From: Bacteroidota bacterium
GTDB lineage: Bacteria; Bacteroidota; Bacteroidia; Bacteroidales; Prolixibacteraceae
Length of the DNA stretch: 6,227 nucleotides
Direction: 5' to 3'
NCBI GenBank assembly: GCA_013203755.1
Contig: JABMPI010000509.1
Location: 1-6,227 of the forward strand
Under the pieces are notes generated by a model. That model ran no database searches, was not told the origin of the DNA, and saw only the letters and a program-made list of their open reading frames with translations. Positions 1 through 5,632 of this stretch are shown in pieces (the stretch's first letter is position 1; each line of letters opens with the position of its first letter). Made by a program: the position numbers and the translations under genes.

Positions 1-104
1 GGATTAACCGTTCGATCTTCAAAGATTCAATTTTTCACAAACTTGCTGAAAGAATGGTAGCAAAGCCACATGTAGCATATTTGCAAATTAAAGTTAGTAA
101 CTAA
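1..104 (+). CDS. 3' end of an unidentified gene
   Basis: The window opens inside a plus-strand reading frame whose first full codon is at base 3 and which ends at TAA 102-104. The 33 visible residues end in ERMVAKPHVAYLQIKVSN. Of the three forward frames it is the only one open across the first 100 bases, and its codon choice (AAA, GAA, ATT, TTT) matches the other genes here. The mixed basic and hydrophobic tail is compatible with the last strand of a soluble enzyme, but I do not recognise a family. The 142 bases before the next gene show no strong terminator. It could be a chance frame because only 102 bases are seen. Confidence 0.4.
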   Translation, partial: INRSIFKDSIFHKLAERMVAKPHVAYLQIKVSN

Positions 105-246
105 GTATACACCTCAAAAAAATAATTTTATTGTTTTCATTTCATTTGTTTTTTAGTTAGATGAAAAAATAGGTAATTAGTTGCCTTTCCAACATGAAAC
201 CTAACGTTGTTGTATATTTACTTTTTGTCTTACAAATATATGTAAA

Positions 247-426
247 ATGCTGAATATTAGAATAGATAGTGGAACGAAAGAAATGTTGGCTTATTTGCGC
301 CGACACAAAGTAAGGTTTCAGCCCAATATAAGGAAGATAATAAAGGCTGAATTATCTGAAATTTGCAAAGATTTTAAGATGAAACAAAAGCGAATTAAGG
401 ATGCTCCTGATTGGCTCTATGAATAA
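247..426 (+). CDS. small ribbon-helix-helix-like protein, 59 aa
   Basis: A 59-residue ORF starting at ATG 247 and ending at TAA 424-426. Its N-terminus (LNIRIDS) looks like the single DNA-contacting beta strand of a ribbon-helix-helix protein. A helix follows (about residues 9-21, GTKEMLAYLRRHK), then a turn (VRFQPN) and a second helix (about 28-43). The tail is very basic (KMKQKRIK) and ends APDWLYE. Proteins of this type are MetJ/Arc-like repressors, antitoxins or accessory proteins of mobile elements. No toxin gene or integrase lies beside it, so partner and target are unknown. The codons AGA, AAA and ATA suit AT-rich accessory DNA. There is no clear ribosome binding site, as is usual in Bacteroidota. 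The fold is inferred from the pattern only; the ORF is probably real. Confidence 0.55.
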   Translation: MLNIRIDSGTKEMLAYLRRHKVRFQPNIRKIIKAELSEICKDFKMKQKRIKDAPDWLYE

Positions 427-849
427 TGCAAAAAGGTTCACCTAGATACACTTTTGAACTGTAAAAAACTGAACGACAATAATTAAGAATAACATTGGAA
501 ACGAGTTGAACCATCTATTTCATATAATATAATTATAAACTTAATTGCCATTTCAGAGAGTATAATCAAATATATTTTATATAATTTTTGCTCGAAAACA
601 AGCTTGATATATACTACTTCTCTGAAGATACCCCCCCCAATTAGTTTATCAATAAAGGTACCTCCCGTCCTTTTATATCAGAAACTTTTTGAGGTCAGAT
701 GAAATATTGAATTATTCTGGTCGGTTAAGAGCCTAGGCTTGCTATCCTAAGCTACCCTCACCTTTCCTCAAAAATGGAGATATCCCCGGATCTATTGAAT
801 CCAAACAAATTGGGTAATCCAAAATTATTAATCTTAAAAATTAGAAATT
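427..849. other. gene-free intergenic stretch
   Basis: These 423 bases hold no gene I can support. Visible structure is a C8 run at 631-638, strikingly GC-rich for its surroundings, and a 10-bp palindrome AGCCTAGGCT at 730-739 that is part of a slightly larger hairpin. Near the right end are short CCAA/TTGG and GGAT/ATCC inverted pairs (788-824). Nothing resembles a tRNA, an origin with iterons or a riboswitch. The promoter of the 850 gene must lie here, but I see no convincing TTTG-N19-TAnnTTTG pair. Confidence 0.6.
730..753. repeat. imperfect inverted repeat (possible hairpin)
   Basis: AGCCTAGG (730-737) and CCTAAGCT (746-753) can pair with one mismatch around an 8-base loop CTTGCTAT. The left arm is also part of the self-complementary decamer AGCCTAGGCT (730-739). 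No T-run follows, so it is not an intrinsic terminator on the plus strand. Function unknown. Confidence 0.3.
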
Positions 850-1104
850 ATGGTACGAATTATTGGTTTTAAAGTACGCATGAATGCTGAAGGAGATCCT
901 TTTAATGCATTAATTGTACAAGGCAGTGTTGAACTTGTTAAATCGCAAGAAACAGGCTTATTTTACGCCATTGCAAAGAAGGCATCAATTCCATCAACCT
1001 TTGATGACAAGACTTGTGAAAGCTTAATCGGTCAGGAGATTGATGGTAGTGTTCAGAAAGCTGAATGTGATCCTTATTCATTCACCAATGAAGAAACTGG
1101 TTAA
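850..1104 (+). CDS. small conserved-looking protein of unknown function, 84 aa
   Basis: The ORF runs from ATG 850 (MVRIIGFK) to TAA 1102-1104. It has no signal peptide or membrane segment and should be cytoplasmic. The pattern is beta-rich: IIGFKVR, FNALIVQG, VELVKS, LFYAIAKKASIPST, then FDDKTCESLIGQEIDGSVQK and AECDPYSF, with Cys at 56 and 73. I have an impression of similar 80-100 residue proteins in Bacteroidota accessory regions that continue past the E-T-G corresponding to residues 82-84 with one more strand. If so, this copy stops early, but that rests on memory. It converges on the minus-strand gene at 1117 with only 12 bases between the two stops, and no terminator is seen in that gap. 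A later in-frame ATG (codon 11) would remove the first strand, so the first start is preferred. Confidence 0.6.
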   Translation: MVRIIGFKVRMNAEGDPFNALIVQGSVELVKSQETGLFYAIAKKASIPSTFDDKTCESLIGQEIDGSVQKAECDPYSFTNEETG

Positions 1105-1116
1105 GAAAAATCAAAT

Positions 1117-2040
1117 TTATTCATTCAGTTTAATACTATACACAATACCCACATCAATAAAAAAACCATCTTTAAAAGTTGTATTTTTCGCAATTCTGTC
1201 ATCACCAAATCCTACTAATGGAAGACTGAAATCCACTTTCTGATCGCTGGCATACTGAGTATAACTTCGCCCAAACGTTCTACCCACTTTCCCCTCCAGA
1301 TAGAAATTGCCAGATAGTTTAAGCCGTGCAAACAATGCAGGATCTACACTTTGTCTCTCAATATAATCACCTTCATATTGTGGATCTCCTAAGTAGTATG
1401 AGGTCATAAGACCAAAATGACTAAATCCTATCGTTAAATTTTCACTTGCTTTGTAGTTTATTTTCAATGTAATAGGCAACATTCCTTTTATTATCCACTT
1501 TTCTGATAGTTGCCAGTACAAATTTACAATTGGAACAACATAAGGTCCAAAGAGCTCCTGATTGTACATAGCCCCAAAACTCATTGAAAGATCTTTATTG
1601 AATACATTTTCATACATAAACACACCTCCCAGCTGAATGCTGTTACCATCAACATTTTTAAAGTCGGACATTAATCTTGGTGCAAAGAGTAATTGTATTC
1701 CTTTACCATCTCCAAATTTCTGATAAAGTCCTGTACGAAGTATAAAACCTTGAAGGTTTATAGGATTAATTTCTCCATCAGGAATTGCTGGATCTCCGTC
1801 AACATTAAAAAAGAAGTGATTGAGACTGTTATACCAAATTGTATTTTCAGATATTGGTATTGGCACAGTTAGATTCAGGAAAGTACCAATCTCGGATGCA
1901 GTGCCATTATAAGTATCCTCATAGGACTGTGGGAAACCATACCGAGCTGACAGATTCAAAATATCGAGACTATTCTGAGAAATGCATATTAAAGATTGAC
2001 CTAGTATGAATATAAGAGCGGCTATTCTTTTGATTTCCAT
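1117..2040 (-). CDS. outer-membrane beta-barrel protein (DUF6268-like)
   Basis: A 307-residue exported protein. The chosen start (ATG at 2038-2040) gives a clean signal peptide: MEIKR, a hydrophobic core AALIFILGQSLICIS, and cleavage near S21-Q22 in the style common in Bacteroidota. An ATG at 2067 would add nine polar residues in front. No lipobox is present, because Cys19 lacks the preceding small residue. The mature part alternates short amphipathic strands rich in aromatic residues with polar turns (FILRTGLYQKFG, IQLGGVFMYENVF, MSFGAMYNQELFG, LYWQLSEKWIIKG, LTIGFSHFGLM). It ends in a strand, FIDVGIVYSIKLNE, as expected for a beta barrel. The overall style recalls the DUF6268 barrel family; its role (channel, receptor or structural) cannot be told. 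It is divergent from the AraC regulator, so shared control is possible but unproven. Confidence 0.75.
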   Translation of the reverse strand: MEIKRIAALIFILGQSLICISQNSLDILNLSARYGFPQSYEDTYNGTASEIGTFLNLTVPIPISENTIWYNSLNHFFFNVDGDPAIPDGEINPINLQGFILRTGLYQKFGDGKGIQLLFAPRLMSDFKNVDGNSIQLGGVFMYENVFNKDLSMSFGAMYNQELFGPYVVPIVNLYWQLSEKWIIKGMLPITLKINYKASENLTIGFSHFGLMTSYYLGDPQYEGDYIERQSVDPALFARLKLSGNFYLEGKVGRTFGRSYTQYASDQKVDFSLPLVGFGDDRIAKNTTFKDGFFIDVGIVYSIKLNE

Positions 2041-2067
2041 AAGGGTTAATTTTTGGTTTACATACAA

Positions 2068-2446
2068 TTACGAAATAACAACCAAAAAAGTTATGTTTAT
2101 GACATTGCAATACATACATCAACTTACAGGTTTTCTGCTGTATTTTTACTGGTTTGTGAGACGGTTTACCAACTAAAAAAGAAAACCTTTGAAAAACCTT
2201 GTATTCAGAATAGTTATTCTTAAAAACATGTTTGAGGTATGGAAGTGCTACATTTGACAATATCCCGTATTGCATATACTGATAGGGTTCATATTATAAA
2301 CAGATAACGGATTAAAATAGATGAAATTTGCATAAAAAACATTAAATTTAATGTTTATGATCTGAATAATTAAATACCGGATATGTTGAAACTTATGTAT
2401 TAAATATAAAAAACTATTATACAATAATTCAAATGGTTCTGAATCA
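2068..2446. promoter_or_regulatory. divergent intergenic region between barrel gene and regulator
   Basis: This region, about 380-400 bp depending on the barrel start, separates two genes that point away from each other and must hold both promoters. Its clearest element is a perfect 20-bp palindrome at 2337-2356. A TTTG (2327-2330) followed by TAAATTTA (2343-2350) resembles the two Bacteroidota promoter boxes, but the spacing is 12 rather than about 19. On the minus strand a TAACTTTT-like box sits near 2090, also with poor spacing. A long minus-strand frame crosses the region, but its composition gives no reason to believe it is a gene. Confidence 0.55.
2337..2356. promoter_or_regulatory. perfect 20-bp palindrome, candidate operator
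   Basis: AAACATTAAATTTAATGTTT is identical to its own reverse complement and is centred between 2346 and 2347, about 100 bases before the regulator start. The central TTAAATTTAA is flanked by CAT and ATG arms. A site of this symmetry between divergent genes fits a dimeric DNA-binding protein. AraC-type proteins more often bind direct repeats, so the binder may be another regulator. It overlaps the best promoter-like boxes, which would suit repression. Confidence 0.45.
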
Positions 2447-3304
2447 ATGAAATTTCAAACCAGTTCAAATATAATTCCACTATTTACAGGAGTGGTTCAG
2501 GCTATCCGCCCCTATGCAGAATCAAACCAAGTAAACTTAAAGTTTGAACCAGAAATTAACAAACTTGTTGTCGATTACCACCCGGAAGAGATTATTAGGG
2601 ACCTAACCATACTTCTATGCAATGTTATTTCATTTACACCGATGACATTTACTGTTGAACTTAGTTTATGCAGAGTTATTGAAGGAAAAACACATAATTT
2701 AATAATTGAATTAAGGAATAATGGAGCTAACCTAAGCAGATTGAGTGAAATTACGTCTGGTCTTAAAAATAAAGTTTCGGTCTTGCCAATTGAAAACAAT
2801 GGGACGGTATTTAAACTTAAAATTCCTTTCAAACCCGGCAATAATCCAAATGAACATCATTCTCCCCTAAAAATTAAAAACCATGGTATTCCTCAGTACT
2901 ATGCCGAAATAAGAAAACGGCTTCGCTCACATTTCGCCAACATAGAAAACTTGGAAAGAGCTGCGGCTTTAAAAAGTCATACTAAAGGTATTTTCTTACA
3001 AAAATTAAATGCTTTGATTTTAACCAACCTTAGTAACGAAGATTTTAATACCGATTGTTTGTGTAAAGGAATGGCACTTAGCAGAACTCAATTATACCGA
3101 AAACTCAAAACCCTGACTCATTTACCACCTGCACAATACATACAATTTGTTCGTTTACAAAAGGCAAAGGAATTTCTTCAAAATACAAATATGAATGTTG
3201 GAGAAGTTGTGTTAAAAGTGGGTTTTGCCAGCCACAGCCATTTTACCCGGGCATTTCACGATCAGTTTGGAATTAATCCTTCTTTTCTCAAAAAAGAAAC
3301 ATAG
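2447..3304 (+). CDS. AraC-family regulator with degenerate histidine-kinase ATPase domain
   Basis: A 285-residue regulator. Residues 1-130 align in pattern with the stretch from just after the phosphotransfer helix to the end of a sensor-kinase ATPase domain. PLFTGVVQAIRPYAE is the entry helix, ILLCNVISFTP (55-65) matches an N box NLLxNAxKFTP, LRNNGANLS (89-97) sits where DTGIGI is expected, and GTVFKLKIPF (119-128) matches the closing strand GTxFxxxLP. The G1 aspartate is Asn91, the second glycine is Asn95, and the G2 glycine loop and ATP lid are absent, so kinase activity is unlikely. A linker (131-180) leads to an AraC domain: first helix-turn-helix with LSRTQLYRKLKTLT (211-224), second with VGEVVLKVGFASHSHFTRAF (251-270). 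No receiver, phospho-accepting histidine or sensor domain is present. The ATG at 2447 is the first in an open frame. The operon at 3374, 69 bases on, is its likely target. Confidence 0.85.
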   Translation: MKFQTSSNIIPLFTGVVQAIRPYAESNQVNLKFEPEINKLVVDYHPEEIIRDLTILLCNVISFTPMTFTVELSLCRVIEGKTHNLIIELRNNGANLSRLSEITSGLKNKVSVLPIENNGTVFKLKIPFKPGNNPNEHHSPLKIKNHGIPQYYAEIRKRLRSHFANIENLERAAALKSHTKGIFLQKLNALILTNLSNEDFNTDCLCKGMALSRTQLYRKLKTLTHLPPAQYIQFVRLQKAKEFLQNTNMNVGEVVLKVGFASHSHFTRAFHDQFGINPSFLKKET

Positions 3305-3353
3305 AATCAAATTTTTGGGATATTCAGGCTAACATTCAAACAACTTTCAGTCA

Positions 3354-3361
3354 TACCTTTA
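3354..3361 (+). promoter_or_regulatory. weak promoter-like box before the SnoaL-like gene
   Basis: TACCTTTA matches the Bacteroidota -7 motif TAnnTTTG at all fixed bases but the last. No TTTG lies about 19 bases upstream, and the start of transcription would fall within a few bases of the ATG at 3374. A separate promoter in this 69-base gap is therefore possible, but read-through from the regulator is equally plausible. Confidence 0.2.
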
Positions 3362-3373
3362 CATAAAAAAACC

Positions 3374-3748
3374 ATGGATGATCTAAAAAAGAACAAACAA
3401 TTTGTATTGGAGTATTTTAACGCAATAAGCGGAGTAAAAAAAACCGATGAACTAATTGATAGATACATGAATGATGATGAACTCAAGCATCATATTCAGT
3501 TTTTCGACACTATTTTCCCAAATTATGAATTATTGGCCGATGAAGTTACTGCCGAAGGAAACCGTGTTATTGTTCTGGCAAGGGTAAAAGGAAAACACGA
3601 AGGCGAATTAAATGGAATTCCGCCAACCTATAAAATGGTTGATTTCCCCTTTGCCATTGGATACATTATGGATAAAGGGATAATAGTAGACCATTGGATG
3701 ATTGCAGATCAGGTTGCTTTAATGGAACAGCTTGGCGTCTCTAAATAA
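3374..3748 (+). CDS. SnoaL-like / ester cyclase family protein (NTF2-like fold)
   Basis: A 124-residue cytoplasmic protein with no signal peptide. The layout is that of SnoaL-type ester cyclases: N-terminal helices (FVLEYFNAISG, DELIDRYM), a central F-F-D-T-I-F-P-N-Y segment (43-51), DEVTAEGNRVIVLARVKGKHEGE (56-78), the turn motif GIPPTYK (81-87), and DHWMIADQVALMEQLG (106-121). Asp112 lies where SnoaL enzymes carry their acid/base aspartate. The H-x-G-E plus GIPPT signature is typical of the group that includes polyketide cyclases but also many proteins of unproven activity. It is the first gene after the regulator. A remnant of a second copy of its C-terminus lies at 5253-5312. The family is confident; the substrate is unknown and no polyketide synthase is nearby. 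Confidence 0.85.
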   Translation: MDDLKKNKQFVLEYFNAISGVKKTDELIDRYMNDDELKHHIQFFDTIFPNYELLADEVTAEGNRVIVLARVKGKHEGELNGIPPTYKMVDFPFAIGYIMDKGIIVDHWMIADQVALMEQLGVSK

Positions 3749-3775
3749 TTATGCATAAACAAAAAATCAATTATC

Positions 3776-4270
3776 ATGAAAAAGTATTGTCTCACACTTT
3801 TGGCAATTTTCATAATTACAGGAATTTATGGTCAAAAGAAAATAAATTTCGAAAAAGAGAAAGCAGCCATTCTCGCTACGGTTGAAGCAGAAAAGAAAGG
3901 ATACGAAGATAAAAATATGGAGTTGATGAAAATGAATGTTGTGAATGATCCAACATACATATGGATTTACGCTGATGCAAATGGCAATATGCTTAATCAT
4001 GGATTCTCTGCTCAGGAAAAATTAGTAAAAAGCTGGTGGGAAGACAGTGAAACAAAGTTTCCTGATCAAAAAATAACAACAGACTTTATTGAACTGAAAA
4101 TCTTTCCTAAAACAGCGTGGGCAGTAATTAATGTGGTTTGGGAAACAATCGAAAGCGGACAAGTAATTGATAAAAGGACCGGAATTGAAACCCTGTTTTT
4201 TGAAAAGGAAAATGGAAAATGGGAAATTGCCTGCCATAATGTATTAGATACATCATCATATAAAAAATAA
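3776..4270 (+). CDS. secreted NTF2-like (DUF4440-type) protein
   Basis: A 164-residue protein with a signal peptide: MKK, a hydrophobic stretch CLTLLAIFIITGIYG and cleavage beside Gln20, so the product is periplasmic or secreted. The mature part has the SnoaL-like/DUF4440 order. First comes a long amphipathic helix (about 24-53, EKEKAAILATVEAEKKGYEDKN), then PTYIWIYADANGNMLN (59-74), a helix EKLVKSWWED (81-90), and strands ELKIF, AWAVINVVWETIES and ETLFFEKENGKWEIACHNVLDTS. The W-x-I-x-x-H-N-V ending is typical of these NTF2-fold proteins. It starts 27 bases after the SnoaL-like gene and ends 5 bases before the PPOX gene, which supports one transcript. It shares the fold but not a recognisable close sequence with its upstream neighbour. 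The ligand is unknown. Confidence 0.8.
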   Translation: MKKYCLTLLAIFIITGIYGQKKINFEKEKAAILATVEAEKKGYEDKNMELMKMNVVNDPTYIWIYADANGNMLNHGFSAQEKLVKSWWEDSETKFPDQKITTDFIELKIFPKTAWAVINVVWETIESGQVIDKRTGIETLFFEKENGKWEIACHNVLDTSSYKK

Positions 4271-4275
4271 TTATC

Positions 4276-4710
4276 ATGAATATTAAAGAATACGTTGATT
4301 TTGCTTCAGCCAATCCGGTATGTTTTTTAGCTACAAGCGAAAACAATCAACCTCATGTAAGAGGTATGTTACTCTTTTTTGCCGATGAATCTGGTTTCTA
4401 TTTTGGAACCTTTTCCCCAAAGGAAATGTTTAAACAACTGCAAAAGAATCCGCTTGTGGAAGTATGTTTTTATAACAATCCGGCAGAGTTGGCACATGCC
4501 AAAACCATGCGCATAAAAGGTGAAATAGAGTTTATAGATGATCCGGTCTTAAAACACAGAATACATGAAGAACGGAAATTTCTGGATGATATCGCCGGTG
4601 AAAACCTGGAAGCCTATAACGAGATATTCAAACTGACTGCAGGTGACATCCATTTCTGGACGATGATGGATGTTATGAAGGAAAGTCAACTGGAACACCT
4701 GGTTTTCTGA
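4276..4710 (+). CDS. pyridoxamine 5'-phosphate oxidase-like flavin-binding protein
   Basis: A 144-residue protein of the PPOX-type split-barrel fold. Family features are V-C-F-L-A-T (15-20) on the first strand, NQPHVRGMLLFF (24-35) with the P-x-V-R that contacts FMN phosphate in relatives, GFYFGTFSPKEMFKQLQKNPLVEVCFY (40-66), MRIKGEIEFIDDP (78-90), and the closing HFWTMMDVMKESQLEHLVF (126-144). There is no signal peptide, so it is cytoplasmic. Members bind FMN, or F420 or haem in some branches, and many act as small oxidoreductases; this short type is not the vitamin B6 enzyme itself. It starts 5 bases after the previous stop, with the same AATTATCATGAA start context as the gene before it. 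Cofactor and substrate are not determined by the sequence. Confidence 0.85.
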   Translation: MNIKEYVDFASANPVCFLATSENNQPHVRGMLLFFADESGFYFGTFSPKEMFKQLQKNPLVEVCFYNNPAELAHAKTMRIKGEIEFIDDPVLKHRIHEERKFLDDIAGENLEAYNEIFKLTAGDIHFWTMMDVMKESQLEHLVF

Positions 4711-4754
4711 AGATATTACACCAAGTATCAACAAATAAACTAAAATGAAACGAT

Positions 4755-5192
4755 ATGAAAAAAATAATCGGTATTTCAATGGTATTGGTATTATTAATAT
4801 TGAGTGGATTTATTAATAAAGTAGAAAAAGAGAAGGCTTCTGATTTGAAAGTTTTCTCCATTCATGAATTAAGCATTAAACCTGGTGTTAATGAAAAAGA
4901 ATTTAAGGATTTTGTAATGAATGAAATCGCACCCCTTTATCGGCAAATGAAAGGACAGGATTTATTTTTGGCAAAAGGATATGTAGGTAACCGAATGGGG
5001 CAATATGCCATATTTATTACATTTCCAACTGTTAAAGATCGGAATAGGATTTATCCGCTATCTGGTGATGGATTCTCAGAAGAATTTAAAAAAGTAATGG
5101 AAGGTAAAAAATCAATATGGGAAAAATTCGATTCAATGGCAGAAGGATTTGATGGTATGCATTGTACCGACTATGTTAAAGTGGATTACTAA
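4755..5192 (+). CDS. exported small protein with ABM/NIPSNAP-like (dimeric alpha-beta) domain
   Basis: A 145-residue protein. Residues 1-20 (MKKIIGISMVLVLLILSGFI) form a signal peptide or membrane anchor; no lipobox cysteine is seen. The mature domain follows the beta-alpha-beta-beta pattern of dimeric ferredoxin-like domains: strand KVFSIHELSIKPG (32-44), helix NEKEFKDFVMNEIAPLYRQM (46-65), strand DLFLAKGYVGNR, strand MGQYAIFITFPTVKDRNRIYP (81-101), then helices EEFKKVMEGKKSIWEKFDSMAE and a last strand CTDYVKVDY. Such domains occur in monooxygenases, dismutase-like enzymes and ligand-binding proteins. No catalytic residue can be named here. It follows the PPOX gene by 44 bases on the same strand and probably belongs to the same unit. 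I do not recognise a closer family. Confidence 0.7.
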   Translation: MKKIIGISMVLVLLILSGFINKVEKEKASDLKVFSIHELSIKPGVNEKEFKDFVMNEIAPLYRQMKGQDLFLAKGYVGNRMGQYAIFITFPTVKDRNRIYPLSGDGFSEEFKKVMEGKKSIWEKFDSMAEGFDGMHCTDYVKVDY

Positions 5193-5252
5193 AAAGAAAT
5201 ACATTGCCACATTGTTTTTCCTTACTAAAAGAAAAAAACTGTGTTGGCAAGG

Positions 5253-5312
5253 TCCATTGGATAGTAGCCGATCAGGTTGCTTTAATGAAACAACCTGGAT
5301 TCAAAAAATATT
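5253..5312 (+). pseudogene. remnant of a second SnoaL-like gene (C-terminal end only)
   Basis: The frame here reads HWIVADQVALMKQPGFKK, matching HWMIADQVALMEQLGVSK at the end of the SnoaL-like gene. At DNA level about 45 of 57 bases match between 5254-5310 and 3691-3747, with an unbroken run GATCAGGTTGCTTTAATG. Nothing upstream (5193-5252) resembles the rest of that gene, and the normal stop is lost, so the frame runs on into the next signal-peptide gene. This looks like the scar of a deletion that removed most of a paralogue. Both copies are followed at short range by an MKK... signal-peptide gene. Confidence 0.7.
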
Positions 5313-5326
5313 TTAACCCAATAAAA

Positions 5327-5632
5327 ATGAAAAAAATAACATTCACAATTGCATTAATTCTCTCCATTACTCTGGTATTTGCTCAGGAAAATGAAAATAA
5401 AGTATGACTGGATTACCAAACTACCTACTTTATCAATCCCAGTTTTGTCAATGGCAAACTAAAAGAGATCAACCAAATAAGCTATAAAGCAAAACTTGTT
5501 GATGGTAAAGTTTTGAAAGGCGAAAAAATTCAGTGGAAATATTCAAATAAAACTACCGTGCACGCTCATTATATCTTTAATGAATCGGGGCAATTAATTC
5601 AAAAGGGAGACTTATTTGAACCTTTTTTTTAG
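5327..5632 (+). pseudogene. secreted protein gene interrupted by an in-frame TGA
   Basis: ATG 5327 opens a textbook signal peptide, MKKITFTIALILSITLVFAQ, followed by ENENKV and then TGA at 5405-5407. The same frame stays open for 74 more codons to TAG 5630-5632 and looks coding. It gives LDYQTTYFINPSFVNGK, LKEINQISYKAKLVDGK, VLKGEKIQWKYSNKTT and HAHYIFNESGQLIQKGDL, a pattern typical of small secreted Bacteroidota proteins. A single substitution (TGG, CGA or similar to TGA) explains the break, as would a sequencing error. The end of the frame falls in a T8 run (5623-5630). Reading with one T fewer adds SSTRYKYEPLVQISFKL, so a second lesion or loss of the true C-terminus is possible. I do not recognise the family. 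It follows the SnoaL remnant by 14 bases. Confidence 0.65.
5598..5630 (+). terminator. weak terminator-like hairpin with T8
   Basis: TTCAAA (5598-5603) pairs with TTTGAA (5615-5620), or alternatively AAAAGG (5601-5606) with CCTTTT (5621-5626), followed by eight T residues (5623-5630). The stems are short and AT-rich, so termination would be inefficient. It overlaps the end of the broken reading frame and could close the operon. Confidence 0.3.

Noticed and set aside
233..240. Minus-strand TAnnTTTG box (CAAATATA on plus), with a similar one at 567-574
   Set aside because: No minus-strand gene lies downstream, no TTTG occurs at the right distance, and the six-base motif is expected several times by chance in this AT-rich window.
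700..815. tRNA-Ser-like text (TGGTCGGTTAAGAGC followed by CTTGCTATC) suggesting a decayed tRNA or attachment site
   Set aside because: There is no acceptor stem, the D loop lacks its usual A14, the anticodon stem has a mismatch and an 8-base loop, and no TTCGA T-loop is present.
774..872. 32-codon plus-strand frame starting MEISPDLLNPNK
   Set aside because: It is short, lacks a start context and overlaps the start of the better 850 gene in another frame.
1970..2275. 101-codon minus-strand frame upstream of and overlapping the barrel gene
   Set aside because: The overlap is with the signal peptide of a well-supported gene in another frame, and the composition (many C, H, F and K, no domain pattern) looks non-coding.
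2575..2841. 88-codon minus-strand frame inside the regulator gene
   Set aside because: It is a shadow of the strongly supported AraC-family coding frame on the other strand.
5405..5450. TGA as a selenocysteine codon with a SECIS hairpin
   Set aside because: The only pairing just downstream (CTGGATT with AATCCCAG) has a bulge and a 20-base open loop. No selenoprotein family or Sec machinery is seen, and a nonsense mutation is simpler.
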